Assembly: GCA_030141605.1 (NCBI GenBank)
Contig: JAQGDQ010000141.1
Coordinates: forward strand, 52,501-116,500
Source of the DNA: Tubiluchus corallicola
Taxonomy: Eukaryota > Priapulida > Priapulimorpha > Priapulimorphida > Tubiluchidae
Direction: 5' to 3'
DNA length: 64,000 nt
Shown here: positions 1-64,000 of the stretch, piece after piece
Layout of the letters: every line of letters begins with the position of its first letter
How positions within the stretch are numbered: the stretch's first letter is position 1
The notes under the pieces: generated by a model
Seen by the model: only the letters and a program-made list of their open reading frames with translations
What the model was told of the DNA's origin: nothing
Database searches by the model: none
Position numbers and translations under genes: made by a program

Positions 1-135
1 GTTAAACTGTAGGTCAAAAAAATCTACTCCTTAAAATATTGAAAGGAAACACACTATTTTTCAAAAACTACATAGTTTTTAATCTACTATTTAATTATCA
101 GAAACACTTTTGCAGTATTAATTGTGTTAAAATGT
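1..135 (+). mobile_element. TTAA-type MITE family R2, internally deleted copy cut by the window edge
   Basis: Matches the copy at 7320-7935 from just inside its left end, then skips about 400 bases to the right-hand part near 7815, and ends where a 90-bp tandem array begins. Same orientation as the 7-kb copy. Confidence 0.7.
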
Positions 136-735
136 ATAATAATAAGTTAATGTTACTATTAATCATATGAATCAACTATGTTATTTATTACTCCGTTAAT
201 GTTAATATTAATAATGTTAACAACAATAATAATAAGTTAATGTTACTATTAATCATATGAATCAACTATGTTATTTATTATTCCGTTAATGTTAATGTTT
301 ATAACGTTAACAACAATAATAATAAGTTAATGTTACTATTAATCATATGAATCAACTATGTTATTTATTACTCCGTTAATGTTAATATTAATGATGTTAA
401 CAACAATAATAATAAGTTAATGTTACTATTAATCATATGAATCAACTATGTTATTTATTATTCCGTTAATGTTAATGTTTATAACGTTAACAACAATAAT
501 AATAAGTTAATGTTACTATTAATCATATGAATCAACTATGTTATTTATTATTCCGTTAATGTTAATGTTAGTAATGTTAACAACAATAATAAGCTAATGT
601 TACTATTAATCATATGAATCAACTATGTTATTTATTACTCCGTTAATGTTAATCTTAATAATGTTAACAACAATAATAATAAGTTAATGTTACTATTAAT
701 CATATGAATCAACTGTGTTATTTATTATTAAGTTA
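136..735. repeat. 90-bp minisatellite, about 6.6 copies
   Basis: The block AATAAGTTAATGTTACTATT recurs at 141, 231, 321, 411 and 501, then with slightly shorter spacing to about 735. Two unit types alternate (ctccg...attaataatg versus ttccg...gtttataacg) over the first four units, a 180-bp higher-order pattern. Confidence 0.95.
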
Positions 736-829
736 AATGACATTTTATTTAGTCTTAAACCTTTTAAGAATTAAGAGACTGTTTATAAGAACGAAACCAA
801 CCAGGTTGTACATAACCCAGAAATGGCAT

Positions 830-856
830 GCGCATGCGCCAAGTAAGATGGCGGGC
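830..856. promoter_or_regulatory. NRF1-like and YY1-like promoter cluster
   Basis: The palindrome GCGCATGCGC at 830-839 matches the NRF1 consensus. AAGATGGCGG follows at 845-854 and matches the YY1 motif common at TATA-less start sites. It is a small GC-rich island in AT-rich DNA. It lies about 300 bases before the small open frame at 1160 and about 1 kb before the first visible PKC exon, so it could be a start site for either. Inferred from motifs only. Confidence 0.4.
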
Positions 857-1159
857 GCGTTTTTCTAAATGAGATAAATTCTAAGAAATATTTACGTTTA
901 TATACACTCATTTTGATAGTGGATAAAGCGGTTGTATCAAAATCGACTCATTTGAATTAAAACTGGTTGTGCAAAAGATAGGTATTGGCATTTACAATCT
1001 ACAAATCATTTGCTGAACGATTAAAGAGGCAGGTATCAAACTAGCTCCATTCAACGAGGATACGTGAGTACAAAGACACTCTAAATCAACCTTTAAGCTA
1101 TGTAACTGCAACCAGTGAACAACAAAATGGGCTAAGATAAGCATTCACATCACAAGGAA

Positions 1160-1330
1160 ATGTATTATGTTGTGTCTGAGGGGCGATTGACAGAAATTTT
1201 CAAATCTTGGAATCAAGCGAAACTTAGCACTAATGCCCATGCAGGCGGAACTGGCCAAAAATTCTCCTCTTTTGAAGAAGCTGCAGCGTGTTTGGAAAAT
1301 TATAATAGAACCAATTCTACACCAAGATGA
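1160..1330 (+). CDS. Short ORF resembling the RNase H1 hybrid-binding (viroplasmin-type) domain
   Basis: A 56-codon frame starts at an ATG in good context (GGAAATG) and begins MYYVVSEGR. It continues with an aromatic-Lys-Ser-Trp-Asn step (IFKSWNQA) and ends near KFSSFEEAAACL. This order (YYxVxxGR, then xxxW, then KFxSxxEA) is the pattern of the RNase H1 N-terminal hybrid-binding domain, also called the caulimovirus viroplasmin domain. The domain also occurs in transposable-element proteins. No RNase H catalytic domain follows. The frame stops at 1328-1330, and a different + frame stays open to 1625. Probably a broken or element-derived copy, though a short real gene is possible. Confidence 0.5.
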   Translation: MYYVVSEGRLTEIFKSWNQAKLSTNAHAGGTGQKFSSFEEAAACLENYNRTNSTPR

Positions 1331-1625
1331 TGTACAAATACCGGCAAGGGTCTCTGCGAATAATCTACACCAAATGGAGGGCGAATCTGGCGAAACCATA
1401 GCAAAAACTTTCGCTAAACAATGTGCTATATGCCATAATGACGACGATGAATATATGTTGCTTTCTAACGACAACCAATTAATTGCATACGAGAATTTAG
1501 CGTGGAAGTCTCGCGCGCCTTGCATAGCCTGCAATCTCGAGGGGCATGATCGGACTATCAAAGAGCTACAATTCAAAATCCCTCTGCAACACGTTTTGCA
1601 GATGTCTCATAAACTTGTCTTTTGA
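1331..1625 (+). CDS. Open frame continuing after the viroplasmin-like ORF (+1 frame)
   Basis: One base out of phase with the 1160-1330 ORF, this frame reads to TGA at 1623-1625. It contains a Cys pair (QCAICHND) and a second pair (CIACNLEGH) that could bind a metal. I do not recognise the family. It may be the original continuation of the viroplasmin-type ORF after a frameshift. The opposite strand is also open here, so the frame could be fortuitous. Confidence 0.3.
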
Positions 1626-1878
1626 ACACCGATCCACAAAATGTCCTTGATTAGTCTTATAACCTCTATTCTCTCTTTTAGAATAACCCCAATGTGTTTA
1701 ACGATACATCGTGCCTTGAAGTTTGCATGCTATGCAAGTAGCACAAGGCTTTCACAGTAGATCTTTAAGGCACCATAGGTTATTTACTGTTTCAGCAATA
1801 CTTTGATGTATTACTCGTTGTTTTTGTATCCCCCTAGCAACAGCGCGTGCTATGCTCATAATTAATTGTCTTTTCCAG

Positions 1879-43539
<41,661 letters not shown>

Positions 43540-43961
43540 TTTCATTTACAGTGGTCATTACCCTCTTGTACTTTTTGCTAGACTTGACTTGACATTAGGG
43601 GTGAGCGGTGAGCACTGGGCATTCGATTTCGATTCGAATGAGTTTTTAATTGGTATTCGAAATCTTCAAATTGGGTTTGATTCGAATAATCGAATTCGAA
43701 AGTTAAAAATTCTATTTGACAGAGAAGGCTCACCCATACTATGTAGACATACTATTTTTTCTTGAGTTACCCAGTTGCTATAAATAACCAGTGTGCATAT
43801 TAGGTCCTACTAATTTAATATAGCGCCAGTCATCGTCATGGTGCATTAAGCAGGAACTTCAAGCGCATCAAGAAGTTTCAAGTATGACCAAAAGATTAAA
43901 TACGGTTAAAGTAAACGTCAGTGATTTTGGATCCTAATAGCTAGTATAGTATGATGCGTAC

Positions 43962-43967
43962 AATAAA
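43962..43967 (+). terminator. Candidate PKC polyadenylation signal
   Basis: AATAAA about 420 bases after the PKC stop. A second AATAAA is at 44278-44283. Which one is used, if either, cannot be told from sequence. Confidence 0.4.
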
Positions 43968-45839
43968 TACTTGACCCTGTTTATTCTTAATATTGTTTGA
44001 AATGTTTACTTCTTTCGCTCTGATAATATTTGGTACCAGTCTTGACAATAATTTTGTTACTTGACTGCGTTGAATGAAGTCTTTAATTTACTTGACGTCC
44101 TTGGCTCTCTTGAAGAAATTTCTCTTGATGTAATTTCTGCTTTTTGGCACTACTTTCTGCTGGCTTTTGCTAATTATAAGAACGGATTGGCAGTGTAGTC
44201 TCACCTCTTGTGGGAAACATTCAACCTTTATGAAACCTTCTGTATGGGTTACTTTTGCTTTTAATCTGCAGGTGCTGAATAAATTTTTAATGAGTAATTT
44301 CTCACCTTTTTCCAAAATTCAAAATTAAAAAAAACTCTACCAGTTTTTCTAATTATTCTTAAATAAACACTTCAACAATTCTTAAGCCTATTTTAGGCCA
44401 GTATCAGTTGTATCAATAATTATTAATTATAAAATTATCAGTTCCACCACTACATACGTACACCTAGCTAGCCTTGCCCAGAGGTAGACCTATAATGCTT
44501 GGCTCAGTACTATTATGCTGCTTTATTTATTTGTAATTATTAATGTTAAGCAGTTATTTAAATCGGATTGTTTACCCATGGTGCGACTAAAATTCAGTTG
44601 TGTATATATTGCTTTGTAAAAAATGTAACTTATTTCATACACATCAATAGTGGAGGTTAAAGGAGCTTTGGTTTTTTTCTGGACGATAAGTCTAAAGTAG
44701 GGAGAATTTTGAACATGAACTTCGTCAGGCACAGGACAATATGCCGAGAAAGATGAAAACCTCGATAAAAGTCGTTGTTGTATTCTTGCAATAAATAATC
44801 CGTAAATTTATCATTGCAATGACGAGTATATCATGGATGGCTATATCATTAATTTCTCGAGTTGTATGATGGTAACCGTGAATGTGATTTGAAGATTATT
44901 GTAATTAAATTATTATACTGAATAATTTTAATAAAATAATGTTAAGCATTGTTTGATAATAATTGTTAGACTGATCGCAATCTAGTGATCGGTTTAGCTG
45001 ATTTTATAGTGTTTTTGGCCTACCGTAGGGCCTTGAACGTAAAAGGACAAAAGGTCTAGCTTTGCACCTGAACTGTTATTAATAACGATAATAAAAAATT
45101 GTGTTTTTTTCTTGTTTCTGACTTTGTAAAATGTAAATATGGAAGTTCAAATCTATATGACGTCGTTAGACTCGTTACGCATCAAAGACAACGCCGTGCA
45201 GTGAAATCTTTGACGTTTAAGCAGTCTTTCCTTTTCTGGCTGAAATCTTATTTAACATGGAGACCATAAGCACAATTATTAAAACAAATTTCGATCTTAT
45301 GGTATTTATATGGAATGCTAATTACGATGGTAATTCTAACTGTTATCCAAAAAAATCGGCAATACAATATTGAACAATGATTGTGCCTGTCTACAATTTT
45401 GTTGGGATCATTTTGTTTGTTTTGATACACAATTCATAAATTTTAACTGTTTTAAACAGCAGTCGATACGAAAAGTTCATTTAAATTCAAATAATTTTTC
45501 ACAGAAATATAAAGCACATAGGTAAATAAACCAAGATTTTATAAGTTAATACCAAATATTTTAATCGCTACAAAGTTGTCAAGTTGACTCATCACCGTTA
45601 ATAAAAAACTATCACACACTGAGTTGAATTTACTTAATTTAGTTTACGTCGGTTCCAGCCTGCTACCATAACCTCAATCATGTATGTAAGAGAATATAAG
45701 AACTGAAACCAACTGACGAAGAGGCAAATCAATAGTACACTTCCACAACGAAAGCATAACTGTTAAATCAATCGTTCAAGCTTTTTGTAATCAAGCAACT
45801 GGTCTTGTTGGTGTTCTGGACAGCAAGATTCCTCCTTTC

Positions 45840-46144
45840 ATTAATAGGTTACTCAAATCAAGATCTACGTATATGATTTAACGAAGAAGGAATGGAGTGA
45901 GGTTATACAGAAGCGCAGGCCCAGGTTACATTTCATTAGATTACCAAAAAACTCTCCACTTCGTTACATCAAGCACTGACACATGGGAAGAAGCCAAAAG
46001 GGGAGACACCTGATCACGCATCTGGATGTTCTGAAGAAAGACTTATTAAATTCTCTACTTGACTCACTCAACGTAGATACTTGTCATGAGGCAGCAGACC
46101 GAGGAGTATGGCATCAACCTAACCTATGCAATTACCTAAGATGA
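45840..46144 (+). mobile_element. LINE remnant: ORF2 C-terminal end
   Basis: The frame 46019-46144 reads HLDVLKKDL ... HEAADRGVWHQ and stops, matching the 'D.LKkDL...A.DR..W' end of some non-LTR ORF2 proteins. Upstream sequence is degraded. Confidence 0.5.
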
Positions 46145-46784
46145 TAATGTTACTGATTTATTGTTTTTATGAAACAAATTTGAAAACCCAGAATGCCGTT
46201 GCAAGCAGTAGTAGTTTAAAAATGGACAAGATAAAATTCACAGTAAACCTTATCGGATAATTGAAAATATCCTATACTAATTAATAAACAATTTAAACTT
46301 ATTGCGCAATATTGCTATTTTTATAACACAATTTCACACTAGAACTGAGCATTGAACGTCCGAGTTCGAACGAGTTTGTTTAGTTCGAATTCAATTCCAA
46401 CCTAAAATTATAAATTCGAATATATATTCAGCACTTCAACTACATTCATTCTTTATTACTAAAACGTTTGAGACGTCAAGCAATGAACGCATTTTAGCTG
46501 TGATTCCAAGCACAATTTTTAAACAAATTATTTGTGTTTTTATTGCATAATAAAACCAAGTAACACACGTGAACATTGTGAGACCGCCTATTAGTGATGC
46601 GAAAATCTTTAAAACTAAATTCGAATTTGATCTAGGTTTGAAATCTCGAAATTCTATTTGATTCGAGTTTGAAAGTCACACATTCGACTTGACTCGAATT
46701 CGCCTTCTGGTAGGCACTAGAGAATACTCGCCCTACTTTATACTTAATTTAGCAGATGATTTATTATCTTAAACCCCAGAAAAC

Positions 46785-47285
46785 CCCACACTTGCATAAA
46801 CCTTAAAAAATTCGTCTTGAAATATTACACTACGTAATGCTGTCTCTTACTGCACACAGCACACAGGGCTTGTGTTAGCAGTAACGCTCTATAAAACTCG
46901 AAAATTCAAACTCACGCGATGACGTTAGACGTAACCATTTTCAAGATAAGTAATTTGAAATAAGTTTAGATAACATTGCATAAAGTTTGAAAAAATAATC
47001 AGAGCATTCGTAGCGTGCATTTCACTAACTTTTAAATTACTGTATCTTGTCAATAAGATTAAAAATAGTTTTTTAGCGACTTAGTGGCCCAGGTTCCTGG
47101 AAGGTGAGTCAATGACATTTTGCACTTTGGCGCGAATATTTTAAATTGAGAATTTCCTTTTATAGTCACGTAAGTCTTTCAAGCAGGTAAGCGAAATGCC
47201 AAGCAATATAAATTTGCATGGAAAGTTTTTAGGACATAGTTTAATATTGCCTTTTATTCCCCTGATCTAAGTTATACATAATGAC
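46785..47285 (+). mobile_element. Interspersed repeat R1, long copy
   Basis: Collinear with 37968-38420 over almost its full length, with scattered differences. Confidence 0.75.
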
Positions 47286-47560
47286 GTCATGTAATGGTGC
47301 AGTCGGAACAGTATCGTGGGAGGAAATGGAAAACAAACAAAAATTCCTTTTGACACGAGTACAATTCACGCCTAAAATTGTTATAAGCTAACATAATTTT
47401 TAAATGCGATATTTCTGAAACTTACTTCAGGAACACCCTTTCTTGTCCTTTCATCTATAATTTTTTTATGTAAATATTGATCTGCCGTATTGATCATAGA
47501 TTTCGAGGTGTTTACAATTTCAATACCGCGCGAAAGGTAGCGCCACAACAGAGTGACTAT

Positions 47561-47633
47561 GTCACGTGACTAGCGCACGCCGCAATAAGCAAAATTGCGA
47601 TTCAGAACATAACCAACTGAACCAGGTGTAAGT
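47561..47633 (+). promoter_or_regulatory. Candidate IMPDH promoter and 5' non-coding exon
   Basis: The palindromic E-box GTCACGTGAC at 47561-47570 sits in a CpG-containing patch. A strong donor gtaagt is at 47628. The first coding exon of IMPDH begins one base before its ATG, so a 5' non-coding exon must exist upstream. This is the best candidate seen, on motif grounds only. Confidence 0.25.
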
Positions 47634-49340
47634 GAGTGGAAAATTTTAGACTAGAGTGATTGGGAAGTAGTATCAGCGTTAAAGGATATGGTGTTATAGC
47701 AAGTATTGTTTCACGTCTCAGTGCTTCTAAAAACAGCATAAATGTTGTTCTTTTCCAAATTGTCAAAACTTTATAATAAAAGTCCCACTTTAACTTTCAT
47801 TTAGGTAACCCTTTGGTGGTAATAACTACCGCAATTGTTATTAAGCCAAGTTCTTGAACTCTCGAATTAACGAGAAATTTTGGTGGTTTTTATGTGTTTT
47901 GGGAGCAGTAATTTAAAGTGCAAAATCTACGCTAGAACCTCTGCCGTTTGGACTTGGGTAAGCTTAGATAAATTTAGCTTTTTAATTTTTATGAATAGAT
48001 CACAGTAGCCTGGGGGCAAGACAATAGTTATATTAATAGAAAACGGTGACCTTTATATATAATGAAATCGGTGTAGTTGCTTGAACCGTGCCATGTAAAT
48101 CAGTGTCTTGTGCTTGTGACAACAACTGGATATTTGTCCATTTTTACCACGGCTACAACGGAATGGAACACGATACTTTCATTTTCACTGTTGTAACTGA
48201 AACATCACTAGGCGGTTTTCTACTCACTCAGTTGCAGCTGTGATTGCCTTTGCGACATAAGCATAGTCCATCTTCTCACATGCCAACATAATTATTACGT
48301 ATCAACAGTACGCTTGTCTCTTACATCTAATTTTAGTACTGTACTTGTATTACTTAAATCTGTACTTGCCTCTACCTTAGTAAAGTCACATCTTTTACCT
48401 GATTAAACATTAAATTTCACCAGATGCTGCACTTTAGTGTTACTACTATACTAGTTCAACTTTTTCAAAACAAGAATGAACGTGTGAATCTCTGCTTATC
48501 AGTGTCTCAAGTGTCTCAGTGTCCCTGTAACAATGTCAGATACAGATAGCAATATAGATTGTATTAAATGATAATTAGAGTGCATACAAAATAATGGATC
48601 AGCAAATTGTAACCGTAGAGCAAATTAGAAAGAAACTGCAACATTACAGATGAAGTTTCTGCAGATGAGAAAGGCAAGAAGACAAAAGAACTGTCATTCT
48701 ATATTGTTTTATACACTGTCACATATACAAAACACAACACAAAACTTGTTCAGTGTATAAGACCTGCTAACCATTTGATGCAAAAATGGGTGTGAAATGT
48801 GGATAACCCAGGGACCATCTTGTCCCTAACAGCGGTCAAAGTGACAAATGATGTGGAAGATATTTTTGCATTTTCAATTGTCACTAGGGCTGTGACGGTT
48901 ATGCTTTTCTACTAACCGTTTAAACATTATTAATTGCAGTCTGTTATCTGTTTCATCGTTCCTGATGATGTCATACATATAACAAAATATCTAATACACA
49001 TGACAAACTAATATGAAGAAATTGTCTATCTCTAATGCCATTATATAATCACAGAAATTCGCTCAGCTTAGTATTTCTTCAGTATGTGAATAAATTATGA
49101 ACCCTTTTGAATGTTTGAAAAAGCTTTTCAACTTCAAAATTCAATTTATAAAGAAATACCTGCACGCAATTACCCCTTCCGAATCGTACCATGTTTACTC
49201 ACACATCGTGGAGTCACCACGTGTGCAAACTTTTCAGCTGTTATGCTGTCAATACACACCTGCTGTGTGGCTGATAAGTAATTGTATCCGAATGCATCGT
49301 GAGAAGTTAATGTAACAAAATTTGTTTCAACAAGCAAAAA

Positions 49341-49951
49341 TTAACCCTTTCGCTATGGAAGGCAGCACACTGCCGCCTATGTTTTTCATGCATGGGACGG
49401 AAGGCGGTAGACTGCCGCCCAAACTCAGCACTAAGCGCAGTCACCCATGTCTGTTTATTTCACTGCTACAGCCATGCAAAATATTGTAGAAAAGTTTAAC
49501 AGCCGTGGTATTTGGATTTCTTTGCAACATGTAACGCTAACCAACCAATCAGCATCTGAAGCCAGGTGCATTCCACAATACTGTACTGTGTGGTACATTC
49601 CCACGCAAAAGCACTTGTAAATCGTTCATAAAACGTATGTTTAGTTTGATTGTTCTGCATTCTTATAAAATGTTTGCATATTATGGATTAGTTTTGTGTC
49701 TTTTGTGAAAGCTGGTTTCTAAATATTAGTACATGCTTATTTATGAAGGTGTGCACATGTGTGTGTGTGTGTGTGTGTGTGTGAGTGCATGTGTAGAAAT
49801 AAAACTAATATTTAATATTAGTACTCAATAACGAACAACTATTTGTTTATTTACAAGATTCTGTTTTGTAGCACGCCACAAGAAATTATTGGTAAGTGTA
49901 CAAAAGCCAGTGTGACGTAGTTAAAAAGCAACTGTGTAGTGAAAGAGTTAA
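49341..49951. mobile_element. TTAA-flanked MITE with piggyBac-like ends
   Basis: Begins TTAACCCTTTCGCTATGG and ends GTAGTGAAAGAGTTAA, imperfect inverted ends of about 18 bases with TTAA at both sides. 611 bp, non-coding, contains GGCGGTAGACTGCCGCC and a short GT run (about 49757-49785). Ends about 130 bases before IMPDH exon 1. Confidence 0.7.
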
Positions 49952-50079
49952 TCTCCTTGTAGAATTTTGTGTGAAAAATATCGAAAATTGTGTGAAAATT
50001 AATAGTGCGTTGTCATGTAGAAGAAACTGATACCATACTTGTAATATACCAATTTCCTCCAAATTCTTGCTGTTTTCAG

Positions 50080-61537
<11,458 letters not shown>

Positions 61538-61552
61538 GTAAAAATTTCACAT

Positions 61553-62199
61553 GTGCAGTGGCGGCTCGTAGTGAAAATTAGTGGTGGTGCTGCTTCAGAA
61601 GGTTTTTAGCCATTTTGTTAATATTGTGTAAAGGGAAACAAACACATAAAAAGAAAATTTAGTCAAAACGAAGTTTTATCTTACACTTGCACAAGAGGGT
61701 CAGCACTGCGTAAGCGACAGTGTTCTCTCTACCTAGCGTGCAACTTCTTATCTCGGACATGCCTTCATGACTGCATCCCTGCATGCCCACAACAGACAAA
61801 TCAAACGTCGGTGAAGCGCATACTTCCGTACAAGGATTTGTGTAATTTTTTTCATGAATTAGTAATGGCTACTGACAGCTTAAGGATTATATAATCTACA
61901 AGTATAAAGAAAGAATTAAAGAAAAAAGAAGAAATTCATTATATTGGACGTTATCGATAATATCGAGTGAAAATAGGGGGTGCTGCACGTCGGTGAAGCG
62001 CATACTTCCGTACAAGGATTTGCGTAATTTTTTTCATGAATTAGTAATGGCTACTGACAGCTTAAGGATTATATAATGTACATGTATAAAGAAAGAATTA
62101 AAGAAAAAAGACTCGTTATATTGAATGTTGTCGATAATATCGAGTGAAAATAGGGGGTGCTGCAGTTCCGCAGTGCCTATACATGAGCCGCCACTGCAC
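61553..62199. mobile_element. TIR-bounded DNA element with internal duplication
   Basis: Starts GTGCAGTGGCGGCTC and ends with the exact complement GAGCCGCCACTGCAC. No coding. Two tandem copies of about 180 bases start at 61806 and 61988 (CGTCGGTGAAGCGCATACTT). Superfamily not determined; target duplication not clear. Confidence 0.75.
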
Positions 62200-62744
62200 G
62201 CATGTGTTCTGAATGTTATCTGTGGTGTGCATGTCGCTATAGTATTGATTTGCAACAATTTGTTGAAGATTTTGTACAGGAAATATTTAAACTTTTTTCA
62301 TCACGTCAAAGTAATGCTCAGACATTACGATGGTTCACTAATGCTCCATCAAGTTTGAGATGTTCGTTAAGCTACAGCCATTACTTGGTGATTACGCCAA
62401 TTATTTCCATTATAGCACTGCGAAAGATTTTACACCTTCCGTTCATGTCAAAATGTACAACTGCTTGCCGGAAATGATTAGCGGAAACGGAAAAACAGCT
62501 TAATTGAGTTTTTACCTTCAACCATTTGTTTAGACATTAAATCACTTTCCCGTCCTTTTTTTAATTATATGGATATAATTAAACAATAGATCAATAGATA
62601 TAAATACAATATATAGAAATCTAGATGAATCTACTCTTTAAGTTGTACATCAGTATCGTACCGGAATTAGTTATAATGACATGATACACAATTGAGCAAA
62701 CCAATTGCTATACACTTGAGAATAATTTTAACTTAAAAGTCTAA

Positions 62745-63125
62745 TGGAAAACTGTTGATGTGCTTCTGGTTTACTGCTAAAAATGCTTATTTAGCCAAAA
62801 AAAATTTTAAATTCTTAAGAAATTCTGTAGACGCACGTGCGTCAGTGCGCCCGCCTGCCAGCACCCATGCATGGAATACCGCCCAATATGGTGTGTACTC
62901 ATATTTACAGTCAATGTGTCACTAGGCAGAATGTTAATAGGCTTAATTACAATAACACGAGTTTCTTTTATTTTAGTTCTGACTGTTTTATTTTAAAAGT
63001 CTCTCAGTTCTGAAACTTCTTTCGAAAATCCAACACAAATTTGGTCGAATTACATTTCGGCTTAGCTTAAGAACGCATCAACTATTATAAAAAATGAGAC
63101 TGCAATTCATGATTACTACCATAAG
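62745..63125 (-). repeat. Inverted copy of segment Y
   Basis: Reverse complement of 59074-59448. It directly abuts the direct copy of 56313-57193. Confidence 0.85.
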
Positions 63126-64000
63126 CTCTTTAACTGATGAAAAACTCTTTATAAAGTCAAGTTTTAAGAAAAGATTTGAACTTTTCGTCATTACTTGAAC
63201 GAATTGGTAGATCCATAATTTTGGTGCTGCTACATTAAAACTATAAGATCCACATATGGCTAGATTATACTTTCACTGACTCTAGTAAACAGTTTTAAAA
63301 CCATCCCAATAGTAAACATTGCAATAGTGCCTGCAGTTGCAAGATCAAGTTCTTCTCATTCTTTTGTTAGTTATGTTATTTGAGAAAATATATACAGCTG
63401 CAATTTAGTTAATTTATACATACTGTAAGCTAGAATGCAACTGTTGTAATGTAAAAAACACTTCATCAACTATTTTTACTGTTATATGTATGTAAATACT
63501 ATATATGTATGTATATTGCTGTATATATGACTTAATTTATTGACTAAGTATTGGGCCTGTGATACTTAGGCAAGTGTATGATAATATCAGCTGTATAACA
63601 GAAGCCTACATGCTTGGGATGAATTGCGCTACATTTCCCACTGTTGATCAATATTATTCATGGTGCAGTAGAGCACTCTGTTATTCCGTGTCAGTGCAAA
63701 TGTAACGCAAGAAAAGCATCCATGCTGATGTGTATTGGAATGAAGGTAGACAGTTGCTATGGTATTTCAGACATTACGTGTTATTGACAATTTAAGGAAA
63801 GAATGTTTGCTGAAGAAGTATGGATTTAAGATGTGTTGCTAACCCCAGTTTTATCTTTCTAAAATAATGCAATTGCCCGATATTAATTTCATTGCAAAAA
63901 ATACTTCAATCACGACTTTACTAAGTGAAAAATTGCTGGTTTTGTATTCGAATGTTCAATGAACAAAGTCTGTAAAGTTACGTTCACCTGCAATCTTGCA
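63126..64000 (-). mobile_element. Second copy of the 56313-57193 repeat, cut by the window edge
   Basis: Matches 56313-57193 with few differences from AACTGATGAAAAACTCTTTA to the last base. Confidence 0.85.

Larger units (their letters stand above)
43540..50079. other. PKC 3' region and PKC-IMPDH intergenic space
   Basis: Holds the PKC 3' UTR, LINE and R1 remnants, a possible promoter near 47561 and a TTAA MITE at 49341. TTCGAAT-rich blocks at 43585-43740 and 46335-46750 (and 57567-57720 in IMPDH) begin with TTAGGGGTGA-like text and seem to be one worn repeat family. No other gene seen. Confidence 0.5.

Noticed and set aside
1145-1576. 143-codon frame on the - strand
   Set aside because: Overlaps the viroplasmin-like frame, no recognisable domain; treated as a shadow.
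1-1878. C2-domain exons of PKC
   Set aside because: Looked for in this part, but no beta-sandwich-like frame with splice sites was found; they are probably before the window.

Overview
The window is nuclear DNA from a multicellular animal, most likely a marine invertebrate. GT-AG introns run from about 0.1 to 13.6 kb. Repeats are dense: LINE remnants, TTAA-flanked MITEs, minisatellites and microsatellites. Three gene families are purely eukaryotic, and a hemerythrin, an oxygen or iron protein best known from annelids, sipunculans, brachiopods, priapulids and some cnidarians, argues against a vertebrate. The sequence alone does not fix the phylum.

Four recognisable protein-coding loci are present. 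(1) A novel-type protein kinase C of the delta/theta class runs on the + strand from 1879 to 43539. Thirteen exons carry the pseudosubstrate, both C1 domains, the hinge, the whole kinase domain and the stop. The exons for the N-terminal C2 domain lie before position 1. (2) An intronless tubulin tyrosine ligase-like (TTLL4/5-type) gene on the - strand (27268-28869) and (3) a multi-exon hemerythrin on the - strand (32753-33802, with an apparent one-base frameshift) both sit inside the 13.6-kb PKC intron between the C1B exons. (4) IMP dehydrogenase starts at 50081 on the + strand. Seven coding exons cover the N-terminus, the start of the barrel and the CBS (Bateman) pair, and the gene runs off the right edge.

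The rest is mainly intron. From 1 to about 8.2 kb there are a 90-bp minisatellite, a possible NRF1/YY1-type promoter, a broken open frame resembling the RNase H1 hybrid-binding (caulimovirus viroplasmin) domain, a 55-bp minisatellite, and two nested MITEs. From 9.6 to 21.2 kb there are CT runs, a LINE remnant, a 218-bp near-perfect hairpin, telomere-like repeats, a second 55-bp array and a compound triplet repeat. From 24.1 to 35.1 kb a stretch containing the TTLL and hemerythrin genes is bounded by inverted 36-bp ends and direct 8-bp GATATATC repeats. From 43.5 to 50.1 kb is the PKC-IMPDH intergenic space. From 50 to 64 kb are IMPDH introns with a hAT-like element, LINE remnants and rearranged duplicates.

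The genes do not form a pathway. PKC is a diacylglycerol-responsive signalling kinase, TTLL modifies tubulin, hemerythrin binds oxygen or iron, and IMPDH controls guanine nucleotide synthesis. The noteworthy features are architectural: antisense genes nested in one intron, and transposable or simple repeats lying within a few bases of several PKC and IMPDH splice sites.
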